Part shown: piece after piece, positions 16,193 to 24,277 of the stretch
Layout: each line of letters begins with the position of its first letter
How positions within the stretch are numbered: position 1 is the first letter of the stretch
DNA from: Chitinophagaceae bacterium
GTDB taxonomy: Bacteria; Bacteroidota; Bacteroidia; Chitinophagales; Chitinophagaceae
DNA: 36,733 nucleotides
Assembly: GCA_004322015.1 (NCBI GenBank)
Contig: SCQT01000076.1
Location: forward strand, 1 to 36,733
Direction of reading: 5' to 3'
Notes under the pieces: model-generated
What the model was told of the DNA's origin: nothing
What the model saw: the letters and a program-made list of their open reading frames with translations, nothing else
Databases searched by the model: none
Program-made: the position numbers and the translations under genes

Positions 16193-18376
16193 TCAGTTAT
16201 CTGATTTGGCAGCATCCTGTGATCCCGCTCTGGCTTTAGTCAGGCGGGGATTTTCCATGGTCGGCTGGGCAATCATGTCATCCATTACCTGGACTGCCTG
16301 GTTCAAATAAGGATCCGTACGATAAGCACTGAGTAATTCCCTGTTTCTGTCTGCACGAATCGAATCTTTGCTGATGGAAGATAAATCAACTTTCAGGTTG
16401 CTGATTTGCAGTGAGGAAACCAAATTCTTCACCTGATCCACTTTTTTCAGCTCCGCATTATCCTTATCCTGCATCGCTACATACCGGGTCAGATTTAAGG
16501 GCACCACTGTCTGGCTGTCTATATATTTCAATAAATTGATATTCGCATCAATCATCTTAAATGCCTCACTATGATCTATCCTTTCATAAGCCCTTTTCTG
16601 TAAATAAGTAACGTCCACAGGATCTTTCCAGATATTGTAATCGGCCTTTTGGATCTGATCCCATGGTAAAGCATCCTTATCCGTTTTTTCGGCCACATTA
16701 TAGTAAGGATCCGACAATACGATGTCTGATGACACACCCTTCAACTGAGTAGAGCCTCCGCTGATACGATAAAATTTCTGAATGGTTAATTTCAGTGCAC
16801 CCAAAGGCCCATAGACATCTTTCTGGTTGTTAGGCAACAGGTCCGACAGGTCCACCATCCGTTGAACTGTCCCCTTTCCGAAGGTCTGTTTGCTGCCGAT
16901 CACCACAGCACGCTTATAATCCTGCATGGCGGCCGTCAATATTTCTGAAGCAGAAGCGCTGTATTCATTTACCATGATAGCCAAAGGGCCTGACCATAAA
17001 GCATCGGGATAATGGGACCTTAACACATTCACCTCGCCGTCGCGGGAGCGCACCTGCACCACAGGTCCTGAAGGTACGAATAATCCACCCATGTCTATAG
17101 CATCTCCCAGGGAACCGCCTCCGTTAAAACGCAGGTCAAGGATGATGCCCTGAGCGCCGGCTGCTTTCAGGTTCTTGATCTGAGTAGCCACATCAAAGGC
17201 GCTGCTACCCGGACCGGTCATATTATTCTGATTAAAATAAAATTCAGGCAACACTATGTAGCCGATCTTATGATGGTCATTATCAATTAAGTAAGAACGT
17301 GCAAATGTATCTTCAATTTTCACCTCACCGCGTACAATGGCAATAGTCTGAACAGTCCCATCCAGATGCTTGACAGTCAGCTTCACAATGGCACCCTTTT
17401 TACCCCTGATCAGTTTGACGGCATCTTCCGTAGTAAAACCGGTCAAATCCACCGGCGGCAGATCGGCCTGTCCCACTTTCAGGATAATATCGCCTGCTTT
17501 CAGTTGTCCTTCTTTCCATGCCGGCCCCCCCGTAACAATACTCTGTATTTTAACGTTCTGCTGATCCTGAGTCGGCGCCAGTAAGGCTCCTATGCCGTAG
17601 AAGGTGCCTGACATCTGCTCATCAAAATAACGTTTATCTGTAGGAGAGAAATAATTGGAATGAGGATCCATGGTCTGCGTGATGTCATTCATGAAATTGG
17701 AAAACCGATCTTTTTCTTTAAAATGAGAACTGATCCGGTCGAAGTACAGATCATATATTTTTTTGACATCCCTGCGTGCATCCGCTTCCAATTGTGATTC
17801 TGATTCTTTTTTAATAGCAGCAGTATCTACGGCCTGTTTTTGCTGATTTTGCAAATCCAGCAGCTTGGTCATAGTGCGGTATTTCAACAGGTTATACCAG
17901 ATCTTCTGGCGTGCGGCGGAGTCGGCGGGGAAACTCACCTTGTCCCTGTCTAATTGAATACTGTCCTGTTGAGTAAAGTTGAAAGGCTTTGACAAAATAG
18001 CCGGATAGATTTTCTCAGATTGCTTCAACCGTAAATTAAAAATGGAATCGGCGTCGCGCAGGAAATTCAAAGGCTGCTGTCCTTTGATTTCGTCATCAAT
18101 AGAATTTTTATACTGATCTAAATAAGCAATATCAGATTGAAGAAAAAACTTTTTTTCTCCGTCTAAACCGTCAATGTACTTATGGAAGACTTCCGCGGAA
18201 AAGCTGTCGTCAATTTTTTTGGGATCATAATGCCAGCGTTCCAGGACCTGGCCGACCATATTCACGATAAGCTCGTCTTTATCAGAGGGAGCAGCATTTT
18301 TTTTCAAAGTCTCAAAGGCAAGCACACACGCTGCGCCTGCAATCAACACGGTAGGAATGATTATTTTCAATTTCAT
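16193..18376 (-). CDS. Carboxy-terminal processing protease (Tsp/Prc, S41A)
   Basis: 727 residues. It has an N-terminal signal anchor (about 3-22), a long helical N-domain, and a PDZ domain (about 255-350, with GIGALL and GGPAWKEGQLKAGD). The S41 protease core contains LDLRFNGGG, EYSASASEILTAAMQDY (catalytic Ser475 by alignment) and TFGKGTVQ (Lys501) forming the Ser-Lys dyad. A C-terminal Tsp-type tail follows. It trims or degrades exported proteins from their C-termini. The length and long N-domain match E. coli Prc rather than the shorter CtpA. An adaptor such as NlpI is not visible nearby. Confidence 0.95.
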   Translation of the reverse strand: MKLKIIIPTVLIAGAACVLAFETLKKNAAPSDKDELIVNMVGQVLERWHYDPKKIDDSFSAEVFHKYIDGLDGEKKFFLQSDIAYLDQYKNSIDDEIKGQQPLNFLRDADSIFNLRLKQSEKIYPAILSKPFNFTQQDSIQLDRDKVSFPADSAARQKIWYNLLKYRTMTKLLDLQNQQKQAVDTAAIKKESESQLEADARRDVKKIYDLYFDRISSHFKEKDRFSNFMNDITQTMDPHSNYFSPTDKRYFDEQMSGTFYGIGALLAPTQDQQNVKIQSIVTGGPAWKEGQLKAGDIILKVGQADLPPVDLTGFTTEDAVKLIRGKKGAIVKLTVKHLDGTVQTIAIVRGEVKIEDTFARSYLIDNDHHKIGYIVLPEFYFNQNNMTGPGSSAFDVATQIKNLKAAGAQGIILDLRFNGGGSLGDAIDMGGLFVPSGPVVQVRSRDGEVNVLRSHYPDALWSGPLAIMVNEYSASASEILTAAMQDYKRAVVIGSKQTFGKGTVQRMVDLSDLLPNNQKDVYGPLGALKLTIQKFYRISGGSTQLKGVSSDIVLSDPYYNVAEKTDKDALPWDQIQKADYNIWKDPVDVTYLQKRAYERIDHSEAFKMIDANINLLKYIDSQTVVPLNLTRYVAMQDKDNAELKKVDQVKNLVSSLQISNLKVDLSSISKDSIRADRNRELLSAYRTDPYLNQAVQVMDDMIAQPTMENPRLTKARAGSQDAAKSDN

Positions 18377-18408
18377 GACTTTTTGTTCAACAATCTCAAA
18401 TATCCATA

Positions 18409-18416
18409 CAAAAATA
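18409..18416 (-). promoter_or_regulatory. -7 element of the processing protease gene
   Basis: Minus-strand TATTTTTG is an exact TAnnTTTG match, 32 bases upstream of the protease ATG at 18376. No -33 element is evident. Confidence 0.45.
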
Positions 18417-18458
18417 GCCCTAATTGGTATAGTGACCGGAACTCTTTTATAAATGGTT

Positions 18459-19304
18459 CTAATTTAACAAAAACTTAAGCGTTTTGTGCAATACTTCTTC
18501 ACTCAGCTCCGGTAAATGGCCAGAATCCCAGGGATGTTTTGCTCCAAAAACATGATTCGCCTCTTCCACAATATATATTTCCGTGCAATCTTTGTTCCAA
18601 TCATTCATTTCATAGGCGGCGCTTACGCCCACTGTTTCGTCATTTCGACCGTGAATGATCAAAAAAGGAATATTCATCTTGATAACTGCCGCCTGGATAT
18701 ATAATCTGTCCAAATGCTTCTGATAATCTTCATACAGGCTGTAATTCAAAGGCATTTGTCGGCCGGTCCGGCTGTTCAGCACTTCTATTTGCCCTGCCTT
18801 TTTCCATTTTTTTACCACATCGGGAGTCCAGTATTTGCCAAAATCATTTACGGCTCCCCATGTTACCAGTTTCCTCACCCGCTTATCTTCGGCGGCCTTC
18901 AAAATGCTGATGCCTCCACCGCGGCTGTGTCCAACCAGATACAGTTGATCCGGGTCAAAGTTATTTTCCTTTAAAAAAGGTTCGGATAAAACAAAATCAA
19001 TCACACTGCCTAAGTCGTCCATTTCCTTGGAAAACGTGTTTTTGGCAAATGCATCCAAATCCACAAAATCAAGCGGTGACTCCGCGGTAACCCCATTATG
19101 CGAAAAGTTGAATTTGACAAATCCCAAACCTCTTTCCGCAAACCAATCCGCTATCATATTAAATGTACCCCAATCTTTGAATCCTTTAAAACCATGTGAA
19201 AATATGATAAACGGAACTTTGTCTGCAGATTTGACAGGAGTACGGACATCAATATCAATGGGTTTATCTTCCGATCCCCTGATTTCATATGTATGAGAAA
19301 TCAT
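18459..19304 (-). CDS. Alpha/beta hydrolase (dienelactone hydrolase/S9-like)
   Basis: 281 residues, no signal peptide. Oxyanion segment FSHGFKGFKDWG (35-46), nucleophile elbow GHSRGG (Ser127), acid HGRNDETV (Asp222) and base EANHVFG (His251) form a complete triad in the normal order. The HGFKGFKDWG and FNFSHNG pattern is that of cytosolic esterase or acylpeptidase-like hydrolases; substrate unknown. The ATG at 19304 lies five bases after a perfect -7 box, so the transcript may be leaderless. Divergent from the EF-G-like gene across about 100 bases. Confidence 0.9.
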   Translation of the reverse strand: MISHTYEIRGSEDKPIDIDVRTPVKSADKVPFIIFSHGFKGFKDWGTFNMIADWFAERGLGFVKFNFSHNGVTAESPLDFVDLDAFAKNTFSKEMDDLGSVIDFVLSEPFLKENNFDPDQLYLVGHSRGGGISILKAAEDKRVRKLVTWGAVNDFGKYWTPDVVKKWKKAGQIEVLNSRTGRQMPLNYSLYEDYQKHLDRLYIQAAVIKMNIPFLIIHGRNDETVGVSAAYEMNDWNKDCTEIYIVEEANHVFGAKHPWDSGHLPELSEEVLHKTLKFLLN

Positions 19305-19308
19305 GCTG

Positions 19309-19316
19309 CAAAGTTA
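19309..19316 (-). promoter_or_regulatory. -7 element of the alpha/beta hydrolase gene
   Basis: Minus-strand TAACTTTG matches TAnnTTTG exactly and ends only four bases before the ATG at 19304. Transcription from it would begin at or next to the start codon. Confidence 0.45.
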
Positions 19317-19360
19317 CAAATAATAATAAAGAGCTTACTTTCTGCAAAATGTAAAAGGCA

Positions 19361-19390
19361 TTGTATTCTCCGTTACTTTTTTTATCTTTA
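19361..19390 (+). promoter_or_regulatory. Probable promoter of the EF-G-like gene
   Basis: TTG at 19361-19363, 19-base spacer, then TATCTTTA at 19383-19390 (one mismatch to TAnnTTTG). It lies 16 bases before the ATG at 19407 and supports that start over the in-frame upstream extension to 19293. Confidence 0.45.
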
Positions 19391-19406
19391 CCTTAAATCA
19401 CATATC

Positions 19407-21536
19407 ATGAAGGCTTACGATGAAAAACACGTTAAAAATATTGCCCTGATCGGCGCCGCCAAAAGCGGCAAGACTACTTTAGCCGAAACCATGCTCTTTG
19501 AATCAGGGATCATCAACCGCCGGGGTACTATTGAAGAAGGCAACACAGTATCCGATTATCATGAAATTGAAAAAGAAAGAGGCAATTCCGTATATGCCAC
19601 TCTCTTACATACCGAATGGCGTGATTTTAAAATCAACATCATGGATACTCCCGGCCTGGATGATTTCATCGGAGAAGTGATTGCAGCCATCCGTGTCTGC
19701 GATACGGCCGTGATGGTTTTAAACGCCCAATACGGAGTGGAGGTAGGAACAGAACTTTTATGGGATTATGCAGATCAATACCACAAACCTACCATTATCG
19801 CCATCAACCAGTTAGACAGTGATAAAGCAAATTTTTCCGGCACACTGGAAGAGGCAAAACAATTTTTCGGCCCGGCTGTCACTGTCATGCAATATCCTTT
19901 GAACCCCGGACCCGGCTTTAACGCTATCATAGACCTTTTAAAAATGGTGATGTACCGTTTCCCCGAACCGGGGGGGAAACCGGAAAAACTTCCCATACCC
20001 GATTCAGAAAAAGAAAACGCCGCCAGGCTGCATAATGAGTTAGTGGAAAAAGCTGCGGAAAATGATGAAAGCCTGATGGAATTATATTTTGAAAAGGGAA
20101 GTCTGGACGAAGACGAAATGCGTAAGGGATTGAAGATCGGCATGATGAAGCATGACGTTTTTCCGGTATTTTGCCTTTCTTCAAAACTTAATATGGGCAG
20201 CGGACGAATGATGGGATTCATTGATAACGTGGCGCCATCCGCCGAAGAAATGCCTCCGGAAAAGACGATGGATGGACAACCCGTGACTTGTTCGCCTGAA
20301 GGACCCGCCCGTTTATTTATTTTCAAAACCTTGATGGAACCTCATTTGGGGCGCCTGTCATTTTTTAAAGTATTATCCGGCGAGGTCACACCCGGATCTG
20401 AGTTTATCAATGAGAAAGAGAATAATACCGAGAGAATTAGTCAGATATTCATTGCCGACGGGCCCAACAGAAATTCCATTAATCGTTTAAAAGCAGGAGA
20501 TATTGGTTGTACTTTAAAACTTAAAAATACTTTATCTAACGAAACGCTGAACGGAAAAGGCTCTAAAGGCGTTATTCAACCTATCGGATATCCTCATCCG
20601 AAAGTAAGAACAGCCATCGTAGCTAAAAATAAAAGCGATGATGAGAAACTGGGCGCCGTACTGCAGGAAATCCATATCGAGGATCCCACACTCGAAATAG
20701 AGTACAATCGTGAGTTAAAGCAGCTTATTTTACACGGTCAGGGCGATCTGCATTTATTGGTAACCAAATGGAGATTGGAGCACGTCTATCATCTGGACGT
20801 GGAATTTGAAAAAGCAAAGATCCCCTATCGGGAGACTATTCAACAGGAAGCGCTGTCTAATTACAGGCATAAAAAACAAAGCGGGGGCGCAGGGCAGTTT
20901 GCAGAAGTCTATATGAAGATAGAGCCTTATTATGAAGGAATGCCCCCGTTAAAAGATTTTCCCGTACGTGACCGCCAGGAAATTGACCTGGCCTGGGGCG
21001 GGAAGCTCATTTTTAATAACTGTGTTGTCGGTGGCGCCATTGACGCCCGTTTCCTCCCTTCCATCCTGAAAGGCGTTATGGAGAAATTACAGGAAGGTCC
21101 GCTGACCGGTTCTTATGTCCGGGATGTACGGGTAAGCATCTACGATGGGAAGATGCATCCGGTGGATAGCAACGATATTTCATTTAAAATTGCGGGAATG
21201 ATGGCGTTCCGCGATGCTTTTTATCAGGCTTCACCTAAACTTTTAGAGCCTATCTATGAAATGGAAGTAACGGCTCCCGATGAAATGATGGGAGATATTA
21301 TGAGCGAATTACAATCACACCGCAGCATCATCATGGGCATGGACGGCAAACACGGAAAACAAATCATTAAAACAAAAACCCCCCAGGCTGAATTGGATAA
21401 CCTGATATCTTCCCTGCGTAACGTAAGTCAGGGTAAAGCACGGATCACCGCAGAATTTTCAGAATATTCACCCGTGTCGGGAGATATTCAGAAGAAATTA
21501 GCAGATGAATATCAGAAGCAGCAGAACGGGAACTAA
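19407..21536 (+). CDS. Elongation factor G paralogue with altered GTPase site
   Basis: 709 residues with all EF-G domains: G domain, domain II, domain III, domain IV (KKQSGGAGQFAEVY) and domain V. The GTPase motifs are abnormal. The P-loop is GAAKSGKTT (16-24) instead of AHVDAGKTT, switch I is ERGNSV (57-62) instead of ERGITI, G3 is DTPGLDD (80-86) with Leu84 where EF-G has its catalytic His, and G4 is NQLD (134-137) instead of NKxD. It should bind the ribosome like EF-G but hydrolyse GTP poorly or not at all. A Bacteroides EF-G paralogue (EF-G2) that lacks GTPase activity and serves translation in starvation is known; this is probably its relative. Tet(M)/ribosome-protection roles fit less well. 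The ATG at 19407 matches the usual N-terminus. Confidence 0.93.
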   Translation: MKAYDEKHVKNIALIGAAKSGKTTLAETMLFESGIINRRGTIEEGNTVSDYHEIEKERGNSVYATLLHTEWRDFKINIMDTPGLDDFIGEVIAAIRVCDTAVMVLNAQYGVEVGTELLWDYADQYHKPTIIAINQLDSDKANFSGTLEEAKQFFGPAVTVMQYPLNPGPGFNAIIDLLKMVMYRFPEPGGKPEKLPIPDSEKENAARLHNELVEKAAENDESLMELYFEKGSLDEDEMRKGLKIGMMKHDVFPVFCLSSKLNMGSGRMMGFIDNVAPSAEEMPPEKTMDGQPVTCSPEGPARLFIFKTLMEPHLGRLSFFKVLSGEVTPGSEFINEKENNTERISQIFIADGPNRNSINRLKAGDIGCTLKLKNTLSNETLNGKGSKGVIQPIGYPHPKVRTAIVAKNKSDDEKLGAVLQEIHIEDPTLEIEYNRELKQLILHGQGDLHLLVTKWRLEHVYHLDVEFEKAKIPYRETIQQEALSNYRHKKQSGGAGQFAEVYMKIEPYYEGMPPLKDFPVRDRQEIDLAWGGKLIFNNCVVGGAIDARFLPSILKGVMEKLQEGPLTGSYVRDVRVSIYDGKMHPVDSNDISFKIAGMMAFRDAFYQASPKLLEPIYEMEVTAPDEMMGDIMSELQSHRSIIMGMDGKHGKQIIKTKTPQAELDNLISSLRNVSQGKARITAEFSEYSPVSGDIQKKLADEYQKQQNGN

Positions 21537-21561
21537 TATTGTTTGATTGTTTGATTGTTCC
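21537..21561. repeat. TTTGATTG short tandem repeat
   Basis: ATTGTTTGATTGTTTGATTGTT follows the EF-G-like stop codon directly, with an 8-base period. It is related to the array at 3191-3226. The rest of the 263-base gap to plsC holds CATGTTTCAGGTTCCAAGTTCCAG-like simple sequence and a duplicated ACTGCAT around 21683-21703, but no gene I can support. Confidence 0.45.
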
Positions 21562-21786
21562 ATGTTTCAGGTTCCAAGTTCCAGGGACGTCAATGCCTGA
21601 AATACGTTGACCGTTTTAGCCGACTAAAAAAGACAAAACCAGGGAACCTCTTGGGGAATATTTGCCATCCTGCTTACCGCAACTGCATACTGCAACTGCA
21701 TGCTAAGGCACCTTTCACAAGACAGCATACTGTTGTGGTCAGAATACTAATTATCCCTCGCCAATTCACTATCTGAATAATATTTC

Positions 21787-21794
21787 TATTTTTG
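21787..21794 (+). promoter_or_regulatory. -7 element of plsC
   Basis: TATTTTTG matches TAnnTTTG exactly and ends five bases before the ATG at 21800, implying a very short or absent leader. No clear -33 box. Confidence 0.4.
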
Positions 21795-21799
21795 CCCTG

Positions 21800-22549
21800 A
21801 TGAATATATTCAAACGAATCACAGGCGGATTTTTCGCAGTGTGGATGTTGCTCTGGTTTGTAATAACTATTTTATTAGTAACTATCCCTACCGCTATATG
21901 TCATTATACAATCAGGGATGAAAAGAAACAGGCATCCGCTATTTTGAAGTGGTACCGGATCTGGATGGGTGTTTATTTACCGGGGGTATTTTGTCCTATC
22001 AGAAGAAAAGGACTTTCCAACTTTAAGGAAGGCGAAAACTATGTGGTGGTTTGCAACCATAATTCTTTTGTGGATATTTTAGTGTCCACTCCCAGCGTAC
22101 CGGGCGCCAGCAAGACATTGGCCAAAGCGGAGCTTGCCAGGATCCCCATCTTCGGACTTATCTATAGCAGCGGCTCTATTTTAGTAGATCGTAAAGATCC
22201 TCAAAACAGAAGGAAAAGTTTGATCGAGATGAAAAGAGTGCTGGAGGATGGAATGCATTTAATCTTATATCCCGAGGGAACAAGGAACAAAACCTCACGA
22301 CCATTACAGCCGTTTTATGACGGTGCCTTCACGATGGCCATTAAAACACAAAAACCGGTTTTGCCTGCTGTTATTTTTCATACCAAAGAAATCCTTCCTG
22401 CCAAAGGAGGTTTTTATGCGTGGCCGCATTCAGTACCTATTCATTTTTTAGAACCCATCCCTACTAAAGGTTTAAAATCTGAAGACGTGGAAAAATTAAA
22501 AGACCGGGTATATCAGATCATGCTGGAGCATTATACGAAGTACCAGTGA
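21800..22549 (+). CDS. plsC: 1-acyl-sn-glycerol-3-phosphate acyltransferase
   Basis: 249 residues with an N-terminal membrane helix (about 9-32). Acyltransferase motif I is NHNSFVD (His87 and Asp92, HX4D) and motif III is EGTRNK (159-164), with motif II-like SSGSILVDR around 123-131 and the motif IV-like VLPAVIFH. It should transfer a second acyl chain to lysophosphatidate at the inner membrane during phospholipid synthesis. A lysophospholipid or ornithine-lipid acyltransferase is a less likely alternative within the same family. Appears monocistronic. Confidence 0.92.
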   Translation: MNIFKRITGGFFAVWMLLWFVITILLVTIPTAICHYTIRDEKKQASAILKWYRIWMGVYLPGVFCPIRRKGLSNFKEGENYVVVCNHNSFVDILVSTPSVPGASKTLAKAELARIPIFGLIYSSGSILVDRKDPQNRRKSLIEMKRVLEDGMHLILYPEGTRNKTSRPLQPFYDGAFTMAIKTQKPVLPAVIFHTKEILPAKGGFYAWPHSVPIHFLEPIPTKGLKSEDVEKLKDRVYQIMLEHYTKYQ

Positions 22550-22622
22550 CTCAAATATATTTTTTGATGTCGGATTTCAGGATATCTGGTTTTTTATGTA
22601 GATCTCTTATGAAAAAGAAAAC

Positions 22623-22674
22623 CACTAAAGACCCCCTTTGAATTCGTGTCAATTTGTGTCATTTGTGGTTAATG
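22623..22674. repeat. Intergenic GTGT-type dispersed repeat
   Basis: The core is three near-identical ten-base units, AATTCGTGTC, AATTTGTGTC and ATTTGTGGTT (22641-22670), preceded by CACTAAAGACCCCCTTTG. Sequences of this kind are a familiar dispersed intergenic element in Bacteroidota and environmental genomes; function unknown. The remaining bases of the 209-base gap (22550-22758) contain only AT-rich simple sequence such as AATCAGA repeats. Confidence 0.5.
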
Positions 22675-22758
22675 GTATAATAAAAATGTCTTTTTAGAGG
22701 TTCCAAAAAGATATTCCAAATCAGAGATCAGCAAATCAGACATCATTAAATCACCCAT

Positions 22759-23634
22759 CTACTTCAAAAAATTCACCGATACCTGCCAATACTGCTGTTG
22801 AGTTCTGCCGTTTAACGGATCAGATCCGTCGTTGAAAGAAGCGCCTATTGATACTTCAAACGGAGAATAAGCGAGATAATAATTAATCCCTGTGTGTAAA
22901 AGCTGCGTATAATGTTCTTTAAAAGAGGTGGTATTGATCGCATCATCCCTGCCGGTATAATTACAAAAGATCGCCAGCAACTTATCATAAGGCGGCCCGG
23001 CTTTTTTACAGAATGCCAGTGATGTATTTATCGAGAATTCAGGACGGAGAATAAAGCCTGCCATTCCATTTTGACGGCTTTTAAGGATTTCCTGCATCTG
23101 GAACCCGGCAAAAGGAGCCAGGTTAAAGAGCAGCCGGTTATTTAAACGAAAGTTATTGGTATTCCAGTTGAGCCTTTTTCCGTCCCTGAACAATGTCAGT
23201 AAAAATGTCCCTCCTAATGAATTGGTTGCATTCAATTCATTGTATAAATATTGCAGATCGCCCGCCATAAAATAATCTGCGGCGCCTGCATTAGCAAAAC
23301 GCCATTTGAACCCATATCCTGCGGAGAAGTTATTCTGCTCCGCATCTGTCAGCGTATTTCTGTGATACTCCACATTCAGATCAGAAATATAATTTAAGGT
23401 GGTATTATTATTCAGGATAACGGCTATACCCATATTGACCAGGTAGGAATGCGCTTGGTATCTCGGAAAAGTCAACTGGAGCTGAGCAGGTTGTTCACTC
23501 AGGTCCAATGTCCGCATGGAATTGGCAATTTTAACATTATTAATAAACCATCCTTTAAAGCCCGCAGCCTTTTGTGCGCTGAGTTCTCCCGTACAACAAA
23601 CCATGATGCATAATATACCCCACAGCCTCTTCAT
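22759..23634 (-). CDS. Putative outer-membrane protein of the carrier-like operon
   Basis: 291 residues with a signal peptide (MKRLWGILCIMVCCTGELSAQ, cleavage about 21). The mature sequence alternates in barrel fashion (QAHSYLVNMGIAVILNNNTT, GINYYLAYSPFEVSIGASF) and ends QQYWQVSVNFLK. I recognise no named family. Its ATG overlaps the stop codon of the upstream carrier-like gene (ATGA junction at 23631-23634), so the two are translationally coupled. An outer-membrane role is inferred from signal plus strands only. Confidence 0.75.
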   Translation of the reverse strand: MKRLWGILCIMVCCTGELSAQKAAGFKGWFINNVKIANSMRTLDLSEQPAQLQLTFPRYQAHSYLVNMGIAVILNNNTTLNYISDLNVEYHRNTLTDAEQNNFSAGYGFKWRFANAGAADYFMAGDLQYLYNELNATNSLGGTFLLTLFRDGKRLNWNTNNFRLNNRLLFNLAPFAGFQMQEILKSRQNGMAGFILRPEFSINTSLAFCKKAGPPYDKLLAIFCNYTGRDDAINTTSFKEHYTQLLHTGINYYLAYSPFEVSIGASFNDGSDPLNGRTQQQYWQVSVNFLK

Positions 23635-23933
23635 ATACCCGATTTTTGTATAACCAGATCAATACAATCCCGGACAGTAACCAGGTTTTCCAGATCCGGA
23701 GCGGTGACGGATTGATCGGGATTATAATTCCTGATGATTTTTGTCAGGCTGAAGGCCAGTTCGATCCATTGGTAATCGTTAAAACCAAAACCACTCATAA
23801 GGGCACTATCGGCTAAGGAATCGGGTACAGGATGATCCAATCCATATACGATCAATATGGCCTGTTTAACCTGTTGTGATATATAATCAGGCGAAAGAGA
23901 GGAAGTGTTTGAGAGTTCTTGCTTTGAAAGCAT
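23631..23933 (-). CDS. Acyl-carrier-protein-like protein lacking the phosphopantetheine serine
   Basis: 100 residues from the ATG at 23933 (an ATG at 23957 adds eight). The part from residue 42 aligns without gaps to ACP: DSALMSGFGFNDYQWIELAF matches the ACP stretch around its GADSLDTVELV, and LVTVRDCIDLVIQ matches the last helix (TVxDxIDYI). The DSL tripeptide carrying the 4'-phosphopantetheine is replaced by Asn52-Asp53-Tyr54, so no attachment serine exists at this position; another DSL at 38-40 is in the wrong place. It is likely an ACP-fold protein with a structural or binding role, though this rests on pattern only. Coupled to the barrel gene downstream. Confidence 0.65.
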   Translation of the reverse strand: MLSKQELSNTSSLSPDYISQQVKQAILIVYGLDHPVPDSLADSALMSGFGFNDYQWIELAFSLTKIIRNYNPDQSVTAPDLENLVTVRDCIDLVIQKSGI

Positions 23934-23969
23934 AATCAAAGGATTAAAAAATAACACACTGCGCCTTCT

Positions 23970-24146
23970 TCAGCATGCAAGCATCCATATCTTAATACTA
24001 AAATTATTTTCAAGAAACAGCAAAATAAAGCCAAAGGTAGCCGCAACCTGTCCAATCCAGAAAATAAACATCCATTTGATCAAATCTAATTTGGTATCGG
24101 CAATTTTAATATCCCGCCGGGCTGTATCATCTTTTGTTGCTAACAT
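23970..24146 (-). CDS. Short CCDC90/DUF1640-like membrane peptide (possibly truncated)
   Basis: 58 residues: a charged helical start MLATKDDTARRDIKIADTKL, then one membrane helix with WMFIFWIGQVAATFGFILLF. This is the C-terminal arrangement of DUF1640/CCDC90-type coiled-coil proteins, in which an ATKxD coiled coil precedes a WMF.FWIGQ helix. The long N-terminal coiled coil is missing. An ATG at 24174 in another frame begins MSTISI, resembling the usual family N-terminus, so an internal deletion or frameshift is possible. It precedes the carrier-like gene by 12 bases. The rest of the 320-base gap carries its promoter and no other gene. Confidence 0.6.
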   Translation of the reverse strand: MLATKDDTARRDIKIADTKLDLIKWMFIFWIGQVAATFGFILLFLENNFSIKIWMLAC

Positions 24147-24193
24147 AAAGCCCGGTTATTGAAATAGTACTCATAATATCAAAGGGTTACAAA

Positions 24194-24201
24194 CAAAGAT
24201 A
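24194..24201 (-). promoter_or_regulatory. -7 element of the three-gene carrier-like operon
   Basis: Minus-strand TATCTTTG matches TAnnTTTG exactly, 48 bases before the ATG at 24146 and 20 bases before the alternative ATG at 24174. No -33 box is clear. Confidence 0.5.
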
Positions 24202-24277
24202 ATGATTATCATTGGAATCCCGCTGATTTTCTTTTACTGAAACCTCTTTACTTCCGATAGCTTAATCCGGAACAGGT

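Noticed and set aside
21555-21776. 73-residue frame in the gap before plsC
   Set aside because: Built from simple repeats (FQGRQ, CILQLHA); no family pattern and no promoter.
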